A stretch of DNA of 64,000 bases from Meghimatium bilineatum (Eukaryota; Mollusca; Gastropoda; Stylommatophora; Philomycidae): assembly GCA_034231615.1 (NCBI GenBank), contig CM067309.1:28109661-28173660 (forward strand), read 5' to 3'. The translations under genes were made by a program, and so were the position numbers. Position 1 is the first letter of the stretch; every line of letters begins with the position of its first letter. Below the pieces are notes generated by a model. The model did no database searches and had not been told where the DNA came from. It worked only from the letters and a program-made list of their open reading frames with translations. Below are positions 21,655-34,395 of this stretch, piece after piece.

Positions 21655-22880
21655 TAATCAACATTGAAACTATGGAAGGTCACAACAGCAAAAACGTTCT
21701 CCTAAAACATGGGGTTCCTCAAAGTTCAGTACTAACTCCAACTCTATTTCTTGTGTTCATAAACGATCTAATCAGCGAACTGCCACAAGGTATAAGAGCT
21801 GCAATATATGCTAATTAACTGGTGGTGTGGTGTGTAGAAGAACACATAAAGATTGCCAACAAGAAAATACAGAAGGCAGCAGACAACATAGCAGTATGGG
21901 CAGAAAATTAATGGTAAAGATCAATACTCAAAATTCTTCAAGAACTCTTCACTTTCTCAAATAAGCACACATCAGGAGATACAAAACTTGGAAATGTAAG
22001 TATCCAAATAGAAGAGCAGCCGGAGTACTTGGGCACCATGCTAGATGGTCCTATACTGACATGAAGACATCACATTGACAAAATAGTGACCAAGACAAGT
22101 AAGAAACTTGCGATCCTGAGAAAATTGGCAGGAAATAGATTGGGGAAAGGGGGCAATGAGGAAACCTTATAAAAGATATATAAAGGTGCAGTTAGACCAG
22201 TACTAGAATACGGACCAACATCATGTACATCATCCGCCAATTCCCAGCTACAAGCTCTGGACTGAGAAAAAAATAAAGCACTTCGCCGTATGCCTTATAG
22301 TGTCATGAAGACCTCTCCAATAAATGAAATGAAAAAATTGATAGCCATCACATCATTATCATACACGCCGGACACTAAGACCATGATCCATGCAGAAAAG
22401 GTGGCGAGCATGCCAGCACACCAAATAAAGATCAGATTCAGTGATCTAGCCAGTGGAAGGTTGAAGAGAAATAGTTTTATTCAACGATACAAAAAAATGT
22501 AAGCAGAAAATATAAGGACGAACTACCAGACATAAAAGAAATAACTCCAACGCTTTTACTAGTTCTGTGAGCGTAATATCAAAACATCACTATCACAACT
22601 ACCATAAACAACAAATACACTATGAGAAGATTGAATACTCTCCAAAAGAAAATAGTATGCATAATTATTAAAGGTGTGTATCACAGAGAAACGTTGATGC
22701 AGGTATATACCGATGGATCAGCAATCAGAGCAGTGAAGAACGGAAGTGCTAGTTTACATAAAATATTCAGAAAACGAACATGAATTCACATGTTCACCAA
22801 CTGGAATCTACTGCTGAAACAACTACTATGAAAAAGAACAGACCATAAACATTGAGGCAGAAATAATGAAAACACAATAA
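21655..22880 (+). pseudogene. I-like LINE relic in left arm
   Basis: Broken frames give VLLKHGVPQSSVLTPTLFLVF, INDLISELPQGIRAAIYAN (YADD decayed to YAN plus a stop), EEQPEYLGTMLDG, KLAILRKLAGNRLGKGG, the 70-residue SVMKTSPINEMKKL ORF, and an RNase H start VYTDGSAIRAVKNG. The blocks match the 14.6-18.7 kb LINE in order but are diverged. No endonuclease is present. It lies wholly inside the palindrome arm and so was duplicated with it. Confidence 0.75.
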
Positions 22881-23355
22881 TCCAATGTCAAAGCCAATGT
22901 TTACACTTGTTCTGTGTCTATATTATTTCTGTTTACAAGAAGGCCTTTAGGTCATTGTGTACGAATATGAATGTTCCTTGTGTTTCCTAGGATACTTTAA
23001 TACTTGTACGGCATGTTTGTTGTTGTTGTAATAGTCATAGTTTCGATTGGTCCGTTCTCAATGACTTGAGTACACAGGTTGAAAGTCTAGCCGAGATCTT
23101 TATGTTTCCTAGATTTCAGTGTACCTGTTATATATCTTTGTTGTTTCAGTTGATTATATTGTGTTCCAATATGTCTATTGTTTATGATTATACCCTATTG
23201 TGTACTTGTTTTCCTCAATCTATTATGTACGTAACTGTTTTACAGATTGGCACGCACGCACACACACACACATATGTATTTGTATATGCATATTATTTTG
23301 CATGCTTCTATATATCCATACAGTTACTTTGAGTCACACATTTGTATGTGTACAT

Positions 23356-23600
23356 ATTCATGTGTTATAGTAATACATGTAAATATCTTCATGTGCACGA
23401 ATGTGTATTGTAAATTATTTATATATCTCTATGTGTGCGAATGTTTGTGTTATATGTTTTTATGTGAGAAAACGTTTATGTGGATGCATCTATAAGAATT
23501 TAATTTTTGACGCTTATTTTGCGTCATTATGTACACCTATGCTTGCGTAAAACAATTTTTTTTGGCTCGGATATCAATCAATCATCAATCAATAAACCCG
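23356..23600. other. Palindrome spacer, unrecognised part
   Basis: AT- and TG-rich sequence with no supported gene. Confidence 0.4.
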
Positions 23601-24851
23601 TAACCCTTCAGAGTCGTAGGGGTACCACATAGGATGCCTCAGCATACAGAATTCACCAGCGAATTCTATCCTTAGCAATGCGGATGTATGTGAAAATATC
23701 TTGCCCTGCCCATTCCTTGATGTTGTCTGTCCATGCCTTTATTGGACCTCCTCTGCTTCTTCCACCCTCGACAGTTTCCTGCAGTATTGTTTTTGACAAG
23801 GAATCGTGCTTGCATACATGTCCGAACTATGCTAGTTTTCGTCGTTTCACTATTGAAAGCAATGGCTCCTGAACACCTGCACACATCTCTACTTTATTTC
23901 TTACGTATATATTGGTCTTATTTTAGCTATAGGAAATTCGTAGAATTCGTTTGTAGTATTTGTACTCGAAAGTCTGTAATCTTCTCTCCATTTCCACAGT
24001 GAGTGTCCAACTCTCACAACCATACAACACAACAGAAAGCTCCAGCGTCTTATACAGTTTGATTTGGACTCCAACACTGGTTTTGCTTTTCCAAATCACA
24101 GGTAGCCTTGACAAGGACTCTAAAGCCATCTCCAGCCTTAGTTCTGCCTTACATTTACCATCGCTGCATATACTGATCCGAGGCATATGAAGGTATTCAC
24201 CTCCTCAAGCTTATGTCCATTCATCACGATATTAGTCTGGTTTTCTGTGCCTCTGCTGTTTACCACGATTTTGCTCTTATCTGTATTGATTTCCATTCCG
24301 TACTTGCTGGTAACTTTTTCCATCTTTGTTGTTAATTCTTGAAATGATTGTTCTGACCCAGCTATAAGATCAATATCATCAGCGAAACGGAAGTTGCAAA
24401 TAGAGCGACCTCCGATCAATATAGAGGTGTTGTAATCGTGTAATGTCTCCTGTATGATGTGCTCTAAGTATATGTTAAAAAGTACTGGAAACATATTATG
24501 CATCCCTGTCGAACTCCCACAGACCATCATGCCAAACATGGTCAAAGGCCTTTGTAAAGTCAATGATGTTGTAGCATCGTTGTGGTCACGTTGGTGCTGA
24601 ATATGTTTTTCTATTAGTGTTCGGATGTTAAATATTTGTTCAACATTGCTTCTGTTTGCTCTGAAGCCAGTTTGTTCTTCTGCAATTAATTCTTCCGACT
24701 TGTATTTTATTCTGTTAAGTAGTATTTTGAGCATCACTTTACTGGAGTGTGTTATAAGGCTAATTGTTCTGTAATTTGTACACACTTTCAAATTTCCTTT
24801 CTTGGTAATTGTTCGGATATATTTACATTCATATGCATTTTGTGTGGGCAA
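23600..24851 (-). pseudogene. RTE-like LINE RT relic in palindrome spacer
   Basis: The minus strand reads NYRTISLITHSSKVMLKILLNRI, EEQTGFRANRSNVEQIFNIR, a broken AFD block, NFRFADDIDLIAGSEQSFQEL (catalytic FADD), EVNTFICLGSV, and then SVVLYGCESWTLTVEMERRLQTFE. These are RT motifs 2-7 and the C-terminal region of an RTE-like LINE. The 237-residue ORF at 24,138-24,851 covers most of the RT, with an internal deletion around RT4-5. The C-terminal end near 23,672 retains GWKKQRRSNKGMDRQHQG, a degraded basic block. Confidence 0.75.
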
Positions 24852-24967
24852 CTTTCTTATATATATGTATTGATCTTGTTAGATATATATATACTTGTGT
24901 TTGTGTTCCTAGTATACTTGTTTGTGTATGTATATTTGTTGTTAAATATATACGTGTTCTTAGTATA

Positions 24968-25095
<128 letters not shown>

Positions 25096-25690
25096 TGTCA
25101 TGTGACGTATTCTTCCTTATAGAATGTTGTCTTCCCAATGAACTATTTGAACCTATCTCTATCGTGGGCGATGTGGCTTGCATTTACTTGCGATGTATTC
25201 TTGTATTCTTTTCCATCGTCTTCTTGGACTGCCCTTTCTCCTCTACCGAGGTTATTTTCCCTATTTTATTTGTCTTTCTAAACAGTTGTGTCTCTTTATA
25301 TGACCAAAGAGGCGTAGTTTTATTTTTGTTATTGTTTAGTAACCAACACTCTGGAATTTTCAATGTGTTTATAATATCTCAGTTTCTGATTTTTCCTTCC
25401 ATGGTATTCTAAGTATATATCTGTAGCATTTCAGCTCGAAGGCGTTGATATTCTTTGCCGCTGTTTTACTTAGGGTCCATGTTTCACAGCCGTATGTTGC
25501 AACTGGAAAAATAAAAGTTTGTAACATTAGCACTTTCGTTTCTATTTGGTTGTTTTTCCATATGTTTTTCAACCGTGTTATTTTGCAATATGCCATTGCC
25601 AATCTCTACCTTATTTCTGCCATGCAGTCTCCTGCACCGTTGATGTTTGCTGCTAAGCAAATTTATCCATACATTCTATCTCGGTATTGA
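25096..25690 (-). pseudogene. LINE C-terminal relic
   Basis: The minus strand reads RLAMAYCKITRLKNIWKNNQ, VATYGCETWTLSKTAAKNIN and ELKCYRYILRIPWKEKSETEIL, then broken blocks NYASLVI and an ESRDRFK-like helix. This is the post-RT C-terminal region of a CR1/RTE-like LINE, different from the neighbour at 23.6-24.9 kb. Its upstream RT is absent. Confidence 0.65.
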
Positions 25691-26726
25691 CTATTCTGAT
25701 TTTTTGTTGTTATGTTGTTATATCTGTTGACATTATATTTTTTTGCGAGTTTAAATACAAGTTTGTACTTCGCTATATTTATATACACACATATATATGT
25801 GTGTAATGTATGTAAGTTGTTTTATATTTAGGCACGTATACATGCGTCTGTATTCACTTGTATGCTTTCATATCAATATGTACTTATATATATGTTTAGA
25901 TTTGTGTATGTGTATGTGCATGTTTATTATGGTATTTATGTTTATTAAAAGGAATGTACAAGTGTATGTGTGTGTTTGTAAATGTGTATGCGTATATATA
26001 TATATACACACACAACAACACCACATCTGAGGAAAACCTATGCATTCGCAAGGAGGGCTATGGGCTGTCAAGAGCTTCCTGCTGACTGCGAAAGGGATTG
26101 AATCATGATCATGTATATATATATTTGTATATGTGTGTTTTTCAATATTTAAATAATGTGTGTATATATTTTAATGTAAATCCATTCCACATGCGATCTA
26201 ATGATATTCTTCCTTGCACATTTGTATGTTCTCTGTATCTATTTGTAGTCTCCCCCTCTCCCCCATGTGTACTAATTTCTTTCTCGATCATTTCCCTTTT
26301 ATTTCCCGCCCCGCCCCTACCCCCCCCCCCCCCATTCTTGATACTTTGCAATTCAATCTCATTATTTTTCCTAAACCTATTTCTGTATGTCAATATTGAA
26401 CGCACATAATTTTGCACTTAATCTCAAAGACGCGACAAAATGGCCACTTTGCCCAAGTCTTGGCATTGTTGTAGTTTTATAGTTATGTTACCTTAATTGG
26501 TTTTTGATTCTGCACAAAGGTCACAATAGGACTAACACGTTGAAAATTGTGTTTGTTTTATTGTTAGTTCTGATTTATTTATATTGATAGTTAGACTATA
26601 TTCAGTAACCTTTATAATTAACTTTGTATTTACCTCTTATTTGTCTAGGTACTGCGACACTTTCCATCTTTGATCGCATCTTTTTGTTTTGGGGATGTGG
26701 TTGGGTAAGTACGGAAAACCGTACTT
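25691..26726. other. Palindrome spacer, unrecognised part with poly(C)
   Basis: TATA/TGTG-rich sequence with a 14-base poly(C) at about 26,320-26,333. ORFs across it are low complexity. Confidence 0.4.
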
Positions 26727-26800
26727 ATGTACACATACAAATGTGTGACCCACACTAACTTTATGGATACATAGAACCATGTAAAATAAAATTCATATAC

Positions 26801-26808
<8 letters not shown>

Positions 26809-26895
<87 letters not shown>
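26809..26895. repeat. (AT)n microsatellite
   Basis: About 85 bp of alternating AT inside the right palindrome arm. Confidence 0.95.
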
Positions 26896-26897
<2 letters not shown>

Positions 26898-27279
26898 GTG
26901 CGTGTGTCTAGAAGTACCAATCTGTAATACAGTTACGTACATAATAGATTGAGGAAAACAATCACATAATATGGTATAATCATAAACAATAGACATATTA
27001 GATTACTATATAATCAACAGAAACAACAAATATATATAATAGGTACACTGCAATCTAGTAAACATAAAGATCTCACCTAGACTTTCAACATGTGTGCTCA
27101 AGTCACTGAGAACGGACCAATCGAAACAATGATTATTACATCAACAAACATCCCGTACAAGTATTAAAGTATCCTAGGTAACACACAGAACATTCATATT
27201 CGTACACAATGACCTAAAGGCCTTCTGTAAACATAAATAATATAGCGACAGAACAAGTGTAAACATTTGTTTTGACATT

Positions 27280-28215
27280 AGCTTGTTGTGTTTTCATTAT
27301 TTCTGCCGCAATGTTTAGGGTCTGTTCTTCTTCATAGTAGTTGTTTCAGCAGTAGATTCCAGTTGGTGAACATGTGAATTCATTTTCGTTTTCTGAATAT
27401 TTTATGTAAACTAGCACTTCCGTTCTTCACTGCTCTGATTGCTGATCCATCGGTATATACCTGCATCAACGTTTCTCTGTGATGCACACCTTTAATAATT
27501 ATGCATACTATTTTCTTTTGGAGAGTATTCAATCTTCTCATAGTGTATTTGTTGTTTATGGTAGTTGTGATAGTGATGTTTTGATATTACGCTCACAGAA
27601 CTAGTAAAAGCGTTGGAGTTATTTCTTTTATGTCTGGTAGTTCGTCCTTATATTTTCTGCTTAAAACTTTTTGTATCGTTGAATAAAACTATTTCTCTTC
27701 AACCTTCCACTGTCTAGATCACTGAATCTGATCTTTATTTGGTGTGCTGGCATGCTCGCCACCTTTTCCGCATGGATCATGGTCTTAGTGTCCGGCGTGT
27801 ATGATAATGATGTGATGGCTATCAATTTTTTCATTTCATTTATTGGAGAGGTCTTCATGACACTATAAGGCATACGGCGAAGTGCTTTATTTTTTTCTCA
27901 GTCCAGAGCTTGTAGCTGGGAAAGTGAAGAGTTCTTGAATAATTTTGAGTATTGATCTTTACCATTAATTTTCTGCCCATACTGCTATGTTGTCTGCTGC
28001 CTTCTGTATTTTCTTGTTGGCAATCTTTGTGTTCTTCTACACACCACACCACCAGTTAAGTAGCATATATTGCAGCTCTTATACCTTGTGGCAGTTCGCT
28101 GATTAGATCGTTTATGAACACAAGAAATAGAGTTGGAGTTAGTACTGAACTTTGAGGAACCCCATGTTTTAGGAGAACGTTTTTGCTGTTGTGACCTTCC
28201 ATAGTTTCAATGTTG
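27280..28215 (-). pseudogene. I-like LINE relic in right arm
   Basis: Mirror of the left-arm relic, including the SVMKTSPINEMKKL ORF (27,661-27,873) and the GVPQSSVLTPTLF block. Compared with the left arm, a segment next to the 'tcagtccagagcttgtagct' box is deleted (near 27,920), so the YLGTM block is missing here. Confidence 0.75.
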
Positions 28216-29672
28216 ATTATTGCAAACATATCTCGTCGATCCGAACAAATTTGTTGTAATGGATTCTAGAGTCTTTATTTTTTTATTTGTGATATCTCGG
28301 GACCTCACCTGATTGTCTGATCTTCTGTGGCTCTTTGTAATTATATACAGGTCTCCAGAGAACTACCCCTTTCACTGCAAAACAATAAGGGATAAAGTTG
28401 AAAGATAAAGAAGAATATGGAAATATTTTATCCTACATACGTGTTTGTTTAAGAGTTTCGTTATTCTGTTATCTTTATGTTGTCTTGTTATAGCTTCTAC
28501 TTCTGCGATAAGGATTAAACTACTTTTGTGTCAAGCGAATCGATCCATCAATAACCTCTGCATAATTTGGCCATAGCATGAGATAATGTCCATTAAAAAA
28601 AAACATAATCATAGCTTGATCTCGCATGCCACACTGGAAAGCAATTATCATGATTCTCATTTGTTAGTTTAATTACTTAGTTCGTCAGTATGTCATACAG
28701 TCAGTTAGCTAGTTATTTAACTAACTAGTTAATTAGGTAAGTGGTTAGTTGGTTAGTTAGTTATGTGGTTAGTTAGCTAGCCAGATAATTAGTAAGATAT
28801 GTGGTTAGTTGGGATATATCTTATCTGGCCTTTTTGGTGATTATATTCTAGTTACTTACTTAGTAAGCCGTTTAGTTAGCTAATTAATTATCTAGGTTGT
28901 TTTTGCTTTAGTTGTTGCGGTAAGAATTAAATCACTTTTGTGACAAGTGAATCAATCCATCAATAACTAGATTTTAATTAGAAATCTGGATTAGCTAGAT
29001 TTTCTTAGTTTACAAACAACAGCACACGATGGTACAAGTGGGTCTGTGATTCATTGTGCATAGTGTGGGAGACTCTTTGTGGCTCAGATTGGTCTTGTGA
29101 TTCACATCAATCGTGACCGTCAGCAGATATATGGAAGACCTAACTTCTAAAGGTAAACATGCCTTCACTCGGTACGTTTTTATTATTGTATGGCTATTCT
29201 TTGAACAATATTTATATAATTGGAATCCCTCCTCCCCACCCCAAATTAACCAAGTCCTACCACTTAAACTCAGGGCAATAATCACAATCGGCTGTCTATG
29301 TCAACAGTCCACAGGTCGTGACTTGAACCCGGTCTTGCATCGATCATCGCCATGGATCGTATATTATATTTCTTTGTGCACAACAATAATATTGTCGTCC
29401 TCAAGATGGAAAGATGCCACTGGTTAGTTATCTAGGTTAGTTAACTAAGCAGTTAGTTATCGTTCTAGCTAGTTAATCATTCAGTCAGCCAATTGATTTT
29501 CAAACATTATATGGGCCGGTAAGTTATTCTAGTTAAATACATTGCTAGTTACTAGTTTTTTGGTTTGTTGTATGATTGGCTAATTGATATGTTAGTTGAT
29601 TTGTTGGTTGATTGGTTGTTAGTTGGTTATTGGGTTTTTTCGTTGGTTTCTACTCGATCATGCAGTGAGAGA

Positions 29673-29780
29673 AGGTGGATTGACTACGTGACGACACTAG
29701 CACACATGAGCCGCTGTTCCGCTATATAATATATATAAGCGGCACATGTGTGCCAGTGTCGTCATGTAGTCAATTCACCT
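29673..29780. repeat. Short palindrome, 43 bp arms
   Basis: 29,673-29,715 and 29,738-29,780 are inverted repeats with four mismatches around a 22 bp AT-rich loop. It lies 18 bp outside the end of the large palindrome. It may be a MITE core or foldback end. Confidence 0.75.
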
Positions 29781-29984
29781 AGCATATATAGTAAAATACA
29801 GTGTATAGTGGCACAGCGGACACTTGAGTGCTGTCACAGCGAGGGATATCTGAGCCATTGAGCCGTATATCTAGGCTGAGCCTGGATTGCGTGCGACCTG
29901 AAACTGGAACCATCACGGTCTACTCGGAGCTGGTACGTAATAATATATGTTGTTCGTCTGACGCAGTCGACGATGACCTTTCGG

Positions 29985-30560
29985 CTAAAGTGAGATGATG
30001 ATGAAGATGTCTGTGGTGTGCCCGACTGACGAATAAGTCTTATGAGTGCCCGAGTTGTCTACCACACTCTGAGCATGTGTGAGAGGAGTCTGTGGGACAT
30101 TGAACAGCTCTTGCCTTTTTTCTAACATGTTTTTAATGCGCAGCTTGATGTCTGCGGTTCTCTTCAGATGCTGCACTGCTCTTGATTCTGCTAAGTCAAT
30201 GGGATCTGTGCGAGGTTCTGTCATAAATTTGTGTCTATTTTGAAGTGGGTCAGTGAAATCTTAAAAGTCTTTAAAACGCTTCTTCTGTCCTCTAGTCTTG
30301 CTAGAGCTAATCTGGAGTTCCCCATATAATAACGTTTTTGGTAGACGATGATCTTTCATGCGGATCATGTTTAAATCCCAGCGTGTCTGCGCCTTCAGCA
30401 TTGTATGCATGCTTACAAACTTAGATTTCATAAGTACTTCACTATCCGATATTTTATCCCACCAATAGATGTTGAGTATCTTATGAAGGCAGCTTAGGTG
30501 GAAAAGGTTGTCTTCTAGCATGTCTGGCATATACTGTCCCTGTTTCACAGGCATAAAGGA
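29985..30560 (-). pseudogene. LINE C-terminal relic
   Basis: The minus strand reads HLSCLHKILNIYWWDKISDSEVL, then RWDLNMIRMKDHRLPKTLLYGEL and GQKKRFKDF. After a frameshift, SRAVQHLKRTADIKLRIKNMLEK and a worn C2H2-like end follow. The order CLRKILNIxWWDKIxDxEVL / RMxDxRLPKxLxYGEL / KRFKD is typical of CR1-like LINE C termini. A TCATCATCTTCATC-like tail follows at the 3' side (about 29,985-30,010, read on plus as ATGATGATGAAGATG). Confidence 0.65.
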
Positions 30561-30569
30561 ATGATGTCC

Positions 30570-30740
30570 GGCTCTATGGCGAAGTGGTAGGTACAGAGCG
30601 CGTCTGTGACAGCCAAGGAAGCGAGTTCTTGATTAGGAACAAGCGTCACAGCAATGGGTGCATTCCCATATATGCTCTGCTTGCCGTTCCGTCAGCCATC
30701 TAAAAGTGTATAAGCTCAGGTCAGTTGCTGATTACGCATT
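30570..30740 (+). repeat. tRNA-like SINE head
   Basis: The segment 'tggcgaagtggtaggtacag' resembles a pol III A box. The downstream 'gcgagttcttgattagg' is a degraded B box at a tRNA-like spacing. Probably a worn SINE; it does not fold as a real tRNA. Confidence 0.45.
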
Positions 30741-30744
30741 CTTC

Positions 30745-32235
30745 TGATCTATCAGGAGGGGGAGCCATATCTCTCATAGCCTATAGTCACTCTCATTTCT
30801 ACCATTCTCTGAATATGTACGTTGTCTCGTTCGACTTTCTCCTCATCTTCTCGTAGGTTACCCATGACTACTCTAATCAATTCCATCATGTCTCTTGTTA
30901 TCTCGGTGCCGTTCACCATAGCTTTACCATCCAACACATCGGCTCTTTCGTTTTCCCTGACCCCAGTATGACCTGGACAGTAGATTCATGTTTTGCTCTG
31001 TATGTTGTTGAGAAGAGTGTCCCATTCATTTCTAATCATACACTTTTCTATCGTGCGCAGTATAATTTGAGAGTCCGATAGAACCACTGAGTCTGTTGAT
31101 GGTTGCGTCGCCAGCCAAGTAAACGCTGCTGCCACCACTTCTATTTCCATTCTCATACTCGATATTGTAGTGAAGTACGAAGCTGACTTTTCAGCTAATT
31201 TCTTGCCATTTTGGTACGTCACGAAACCCCAACCACGCCTATTTGTTTCTTGTGTTACGGAGCCGTCTGTGTAAATTATTGTATCGTGTAGCTTCCAGTG
31301 ATGCAGTATGAGTTCTTGGATTATTGCCTTTGTTCTATTGGCAACCCAGTCACGACATCTCTTCCCATCTGTATCACAACTGTTCTCAATAACTTTCTAT
31401 CTTTGTCAAATGTCACCAATTCCACTTCCTCCAGCTCACAAACTCTGAGTAGAGTATCTTCTGCTTCCCCCAAGGCCTTCCTCTCTTGATACGCCTTCCG
31501 TTTGTGTTGTTTAGAGATTGGTGTAAGTGTACCAACTTTGAGCTTACTATCACCGCATAGAAAACATAAGTCATGTTACTACTAGCACCTGTCAAAAGCT
31601 AGACCTGCATAAAGTTAAATGGCGCAGAACTGCAAGTTGTTAATATATTATATTCACATACATAGATGATCATTATTGGCGACCTTGAAGTATTCTTTAC
31701 CCTGAGCTATTTTATGTTTTGCTCTGATGCTTGGTAGGACTAGAAGAAACCTCATGGTCACGATTGGTGTATCTCTTGTACATCCCAGACAGCTCTGATG
31801 GCCTCGTTTTGAACGCTCTCCAATCTATCTACCTGTGTTTGGGACAGTTTCAGTAAACCTAAACCATAGTTCAACACAGATAATGTCAATGCCTGCATCA
31901 TCTGAAAAAGGCTTCGCTGAAGCATCTCTGCAGATGCCATGATTTTGACCGCACTGACACCCTTCCCAGCTTTCTGAATGACATTGTCCACATTGTTCGG
32001 GAAAGGCAAGACTTCTATCAAAAGTGATGCCTAGATATTTCACTCCCTGTCCATGTTGATGCCCATGCAGGTGGCTGCTGGTACTGAGACACAGTATTCT
32101 TGACTATGCTGTTGTTCAGTGAGAACCAGATGATGTTTGCCTTGGTGGGATTGATGACTGCCTTGTATTTAGTGCACCAGAGCGACAAATGTTCTAGATT
32201 ACTCCAGACGCCATAATTCATGTCTCTTCTGCTTC
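30745..32235 (-). pseudogene. I-like LINE relic, third family, RT end and RNase H
   Basis: From right to left: NLEHLSLWCTKYKAVINPTKAN, MKYLGITFDRSLAFPE, a QALTLSVLNYGLGLL block with RLESVQNEAIRAVW, then DTIIYTDGSVTQETNRRGWG (RNase H Asp), MRMEIEVVAAAFTWL (Glu), VVLSDSQIIL (Asp) and CPGHTGVRENERAD (His/Asp). This is the RT thumb and complete RNase H of an I-like LINE, broken by frameshifts. The same family is on the plus strand at 34.7-35.5 and 61.0-62.3 kb. Confidence 0.75.
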
Positions 32236-32339
32236 TGCTGTGCTTGTACAGAAAGAAGTCGTCTGCAAATGTTAGTATCCTGCCAGGCCAAGTCTCACGA
32301 AGCTGTGCTATTTTGTACGTGTAGCCGTTAAAGAATAAA

Positions 32340-32525
32340 GGTCATAGTGGCGAATTCCTGTGGCAATTTTCGAGTGTGTGTAGCGAGTTCGATCCCCGCC
32401 ACAGGCATTTGAGCATCCGAACCGTTCAGAAAGCAACGGCAAACTACTGAACGTATTTATATTGCCTAGAAAATCAGTACAGCCAAAAAATGCTGGGTTG
32501 ATGGCTACGTCCTGAATATGATATG
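32340..32525 (+). repeat. tRNA-derived SINE
   Basis: The segment 'gtagcgagttcgatccccgc' contains a near-perfect pol III B box (GTTCGATCC). The body 'accgttcagaaagcaacggc', 'aaactactgaacgtatttat' and 'attgcctagaaaatc' follows, shared with 3689-3792. The A box is weak. The head-plus-body layout supports a SINE with a conserved central domain. Confidence 0.65.
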
Positions 32526-32529
32526 CCAG

Positions 32530-33985
32530 CAAAAATCTATGTTTATTAGAGAATATACAATATACTATTTTAACTCTTTATTTGCTCTCATTTCGTCATG
32601 TGTTGTTGTAAATATGTGTTTTTTAGATTGTTTTTGTCTGATGGTCGCACTATTTTCCTACGCTTGAAAATATCATGTTGCAAGTTAAAATTAATACGCA
32701 CAGCTGGACGGCGTTTTGCCGGCTGAACAAAAATCAGAAGAGCTCATAGCTTCAATTTGCCCATCGGGATCACACGCAGCTTTGAGAGAGGCTCAGTGGA
32801 TCCATGGATAAAATGGTCTCTGAAGAGTTGATTACAGCTGGGGCCTTATAAATAGAAGGCTTTGTTAAACTGTGATTAGTGGCCTTGCCATAAGAATCCT
32901 GGCTGGCCTGAAATGTTATAATTATAAAAATCACAGAGTGGTTTCCACATCTAAGCCGCAGAATCGAAGTACGGAGGTAAAATCACGTCTCATTTGATAT
33001 TAGAAGGTAGTTAATTGGTAAGATTACAGTAAAGTATGCATGTATCGGCTGCTTCCTATATTTGTTTCAGTCTTCTGCTTTGTTTTCCCGCTGTTCCCTA
33101 CTTAGTATGTTTATCACCATATTTTATATTAGGGTCTATATTTTTTTTTAGTTTTTGTTTTATTCATCAAATTTATCGCCTTTATATTTCTCAATAGAGG
33201 CTTAAAAACAAAAATGTATAATTTATTCTCGATATATATCGACATACTAGATATTATTCAGTTATTTTTAAGTCAACTGTTAAATAATGCATGTTTCCAT
33301 GCATGTTTCCCGTTAAGGAGTTGCAGGGAGGGATTTTGTAGCTGTGTGCCGCACTATTTGTAAAAGTAGTAATCCCGTATCTATTTATATATGTCTATAT
33401 ACAAATTTCAGCTCCATATTGGAGCACGAGTCCTCAACAAATCTCTTTCTTCTGGTATCTATAGCTATTTATATTATTTCCATTTGCTACTCATCTTCTG
33501 TGTCTTTTTAGATTGTTGAGTCATGGCTCGCATCAATGCTACCTGGCACTAAACATACATAATTACACCATTTCTTTTTTTTTTTTGTCTTTTATGATGC
33601 ACGGAAATGGAGTAGTGAGACGTACTCTGCGCATTTTTAATAATTTTGTATTTTTGTTTCATGTTTGTATTTGTTTCTTTATAAAAGTCCCAGTTTTACA
33701 GAAACGTAATAAAAGTCCTTGTTCCTTTGTTATGTCTAACAGTGTTTTCTATGTCAGGCCAATATGGTGCTATGTTTTTTTCCAGCGTCGGCTACTCTGT
33801 TTTCAAAGTTTTGTGTTACCATCCTAGTCTTTGGGTATTCAAAGACATCTAGAGTTGGTAAAAAAAGAACATCATGAGTGTTTTCTAGAGCAGACTACAT
33901 GAAGTTGTTAAATGGATGAATCTGTTATATCAACAACACTGATATGTTCACTATGCAGAAGTTTAACGTGTCGTGTGAACACACT
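32530..33985. other. No recognisable gene
   Basis: AT-rich, with poly-T runs. A 104-residue ORF at 33,513-33,827 is Phe/Val-rich but without recognisable features. Confidence 0.4.
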
Positions 33986-33989
33986 CACC

Positions 33990-34395
33990 AGTGGACGACT
34001 TGAGAAGTGTTCAGGACCCACTCTCGACTCACAACCCGTTAGGCAGTCATAAATTAGGTAATGAAATGTGTACGCTCATATTACTTGGAGATTTAAATGT
34101 AAGGAAATGTGCAGGCAATATCTCACGGCACGGTGTAATAGGGAAATATGCAACAGCAATGGACATCGTCTTCTAAAAATATATTGTGAACATGTCATTC
34201 TCATTACTAACACCATTTTTCAAATTCCAACACGAATCTGGACCTCATGAATCCCCTCACGATCATGACGCTGACATCGTATTAATTATGCAATTGTAAG
34301 AAGAAAGGTCATCGAAGATGTTCAAGTTGACACAATCCATGTGCGGTACAGACTGTTGGATCTTCTTGTGTCAAAACTAAAAAGTGCAACCTCTA
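33990..34395 (+). pseudogene. CR1-like LINE AP-endonuclease fragment
   Basis: Across frames the plus strand reads LILLGDLNVRKCAGN (GDxN motif), a SRHGVIGKYA / CNSNGHRLL block, ILITNTIFQIPTRIWTSW, INYAIVRRK and LLVSKLK. This is the second half of the endonuclease of CR1/RTE-like LINEs (LLGDFNARVG, HGVIGxxG, LLITNTxF, TSW, DYVIVRR). It ends abruptly at ~34,395 against a different LINE 3' end, a chimeric junction. Confidence 0.65.

Larger units (their letters stand above)
20322..23355 (+). repeat. Left arm of a large imperfect palindrome
   Basis: About 3.03 kb whose reverse complement matches 26,727-29,655 nearly end to end. Matching landmarks are the outer 'gagtag' junction, the CTAA-rich blocks, the SINE-like segment, the LINE relic and the inner 'cacacatttgtatgtgtaca' junction. 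A 70-residue ORF in each arm (22,290-22,502 and 27,661-27,873) differs at only two residues. The outer third is more diverged. Confidence 0.85.
26727..29655 (-). repeat. Right arm of the large imperfect palindrome
   Basis: Reverse complement of 20,322-23,355. It differs by scattered substitutions and by microsatellite content: this arm has a long (AT)n at 26,809-26,895 where the left arm has a short (CA)n near 23,258. Confidence 0.85.
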
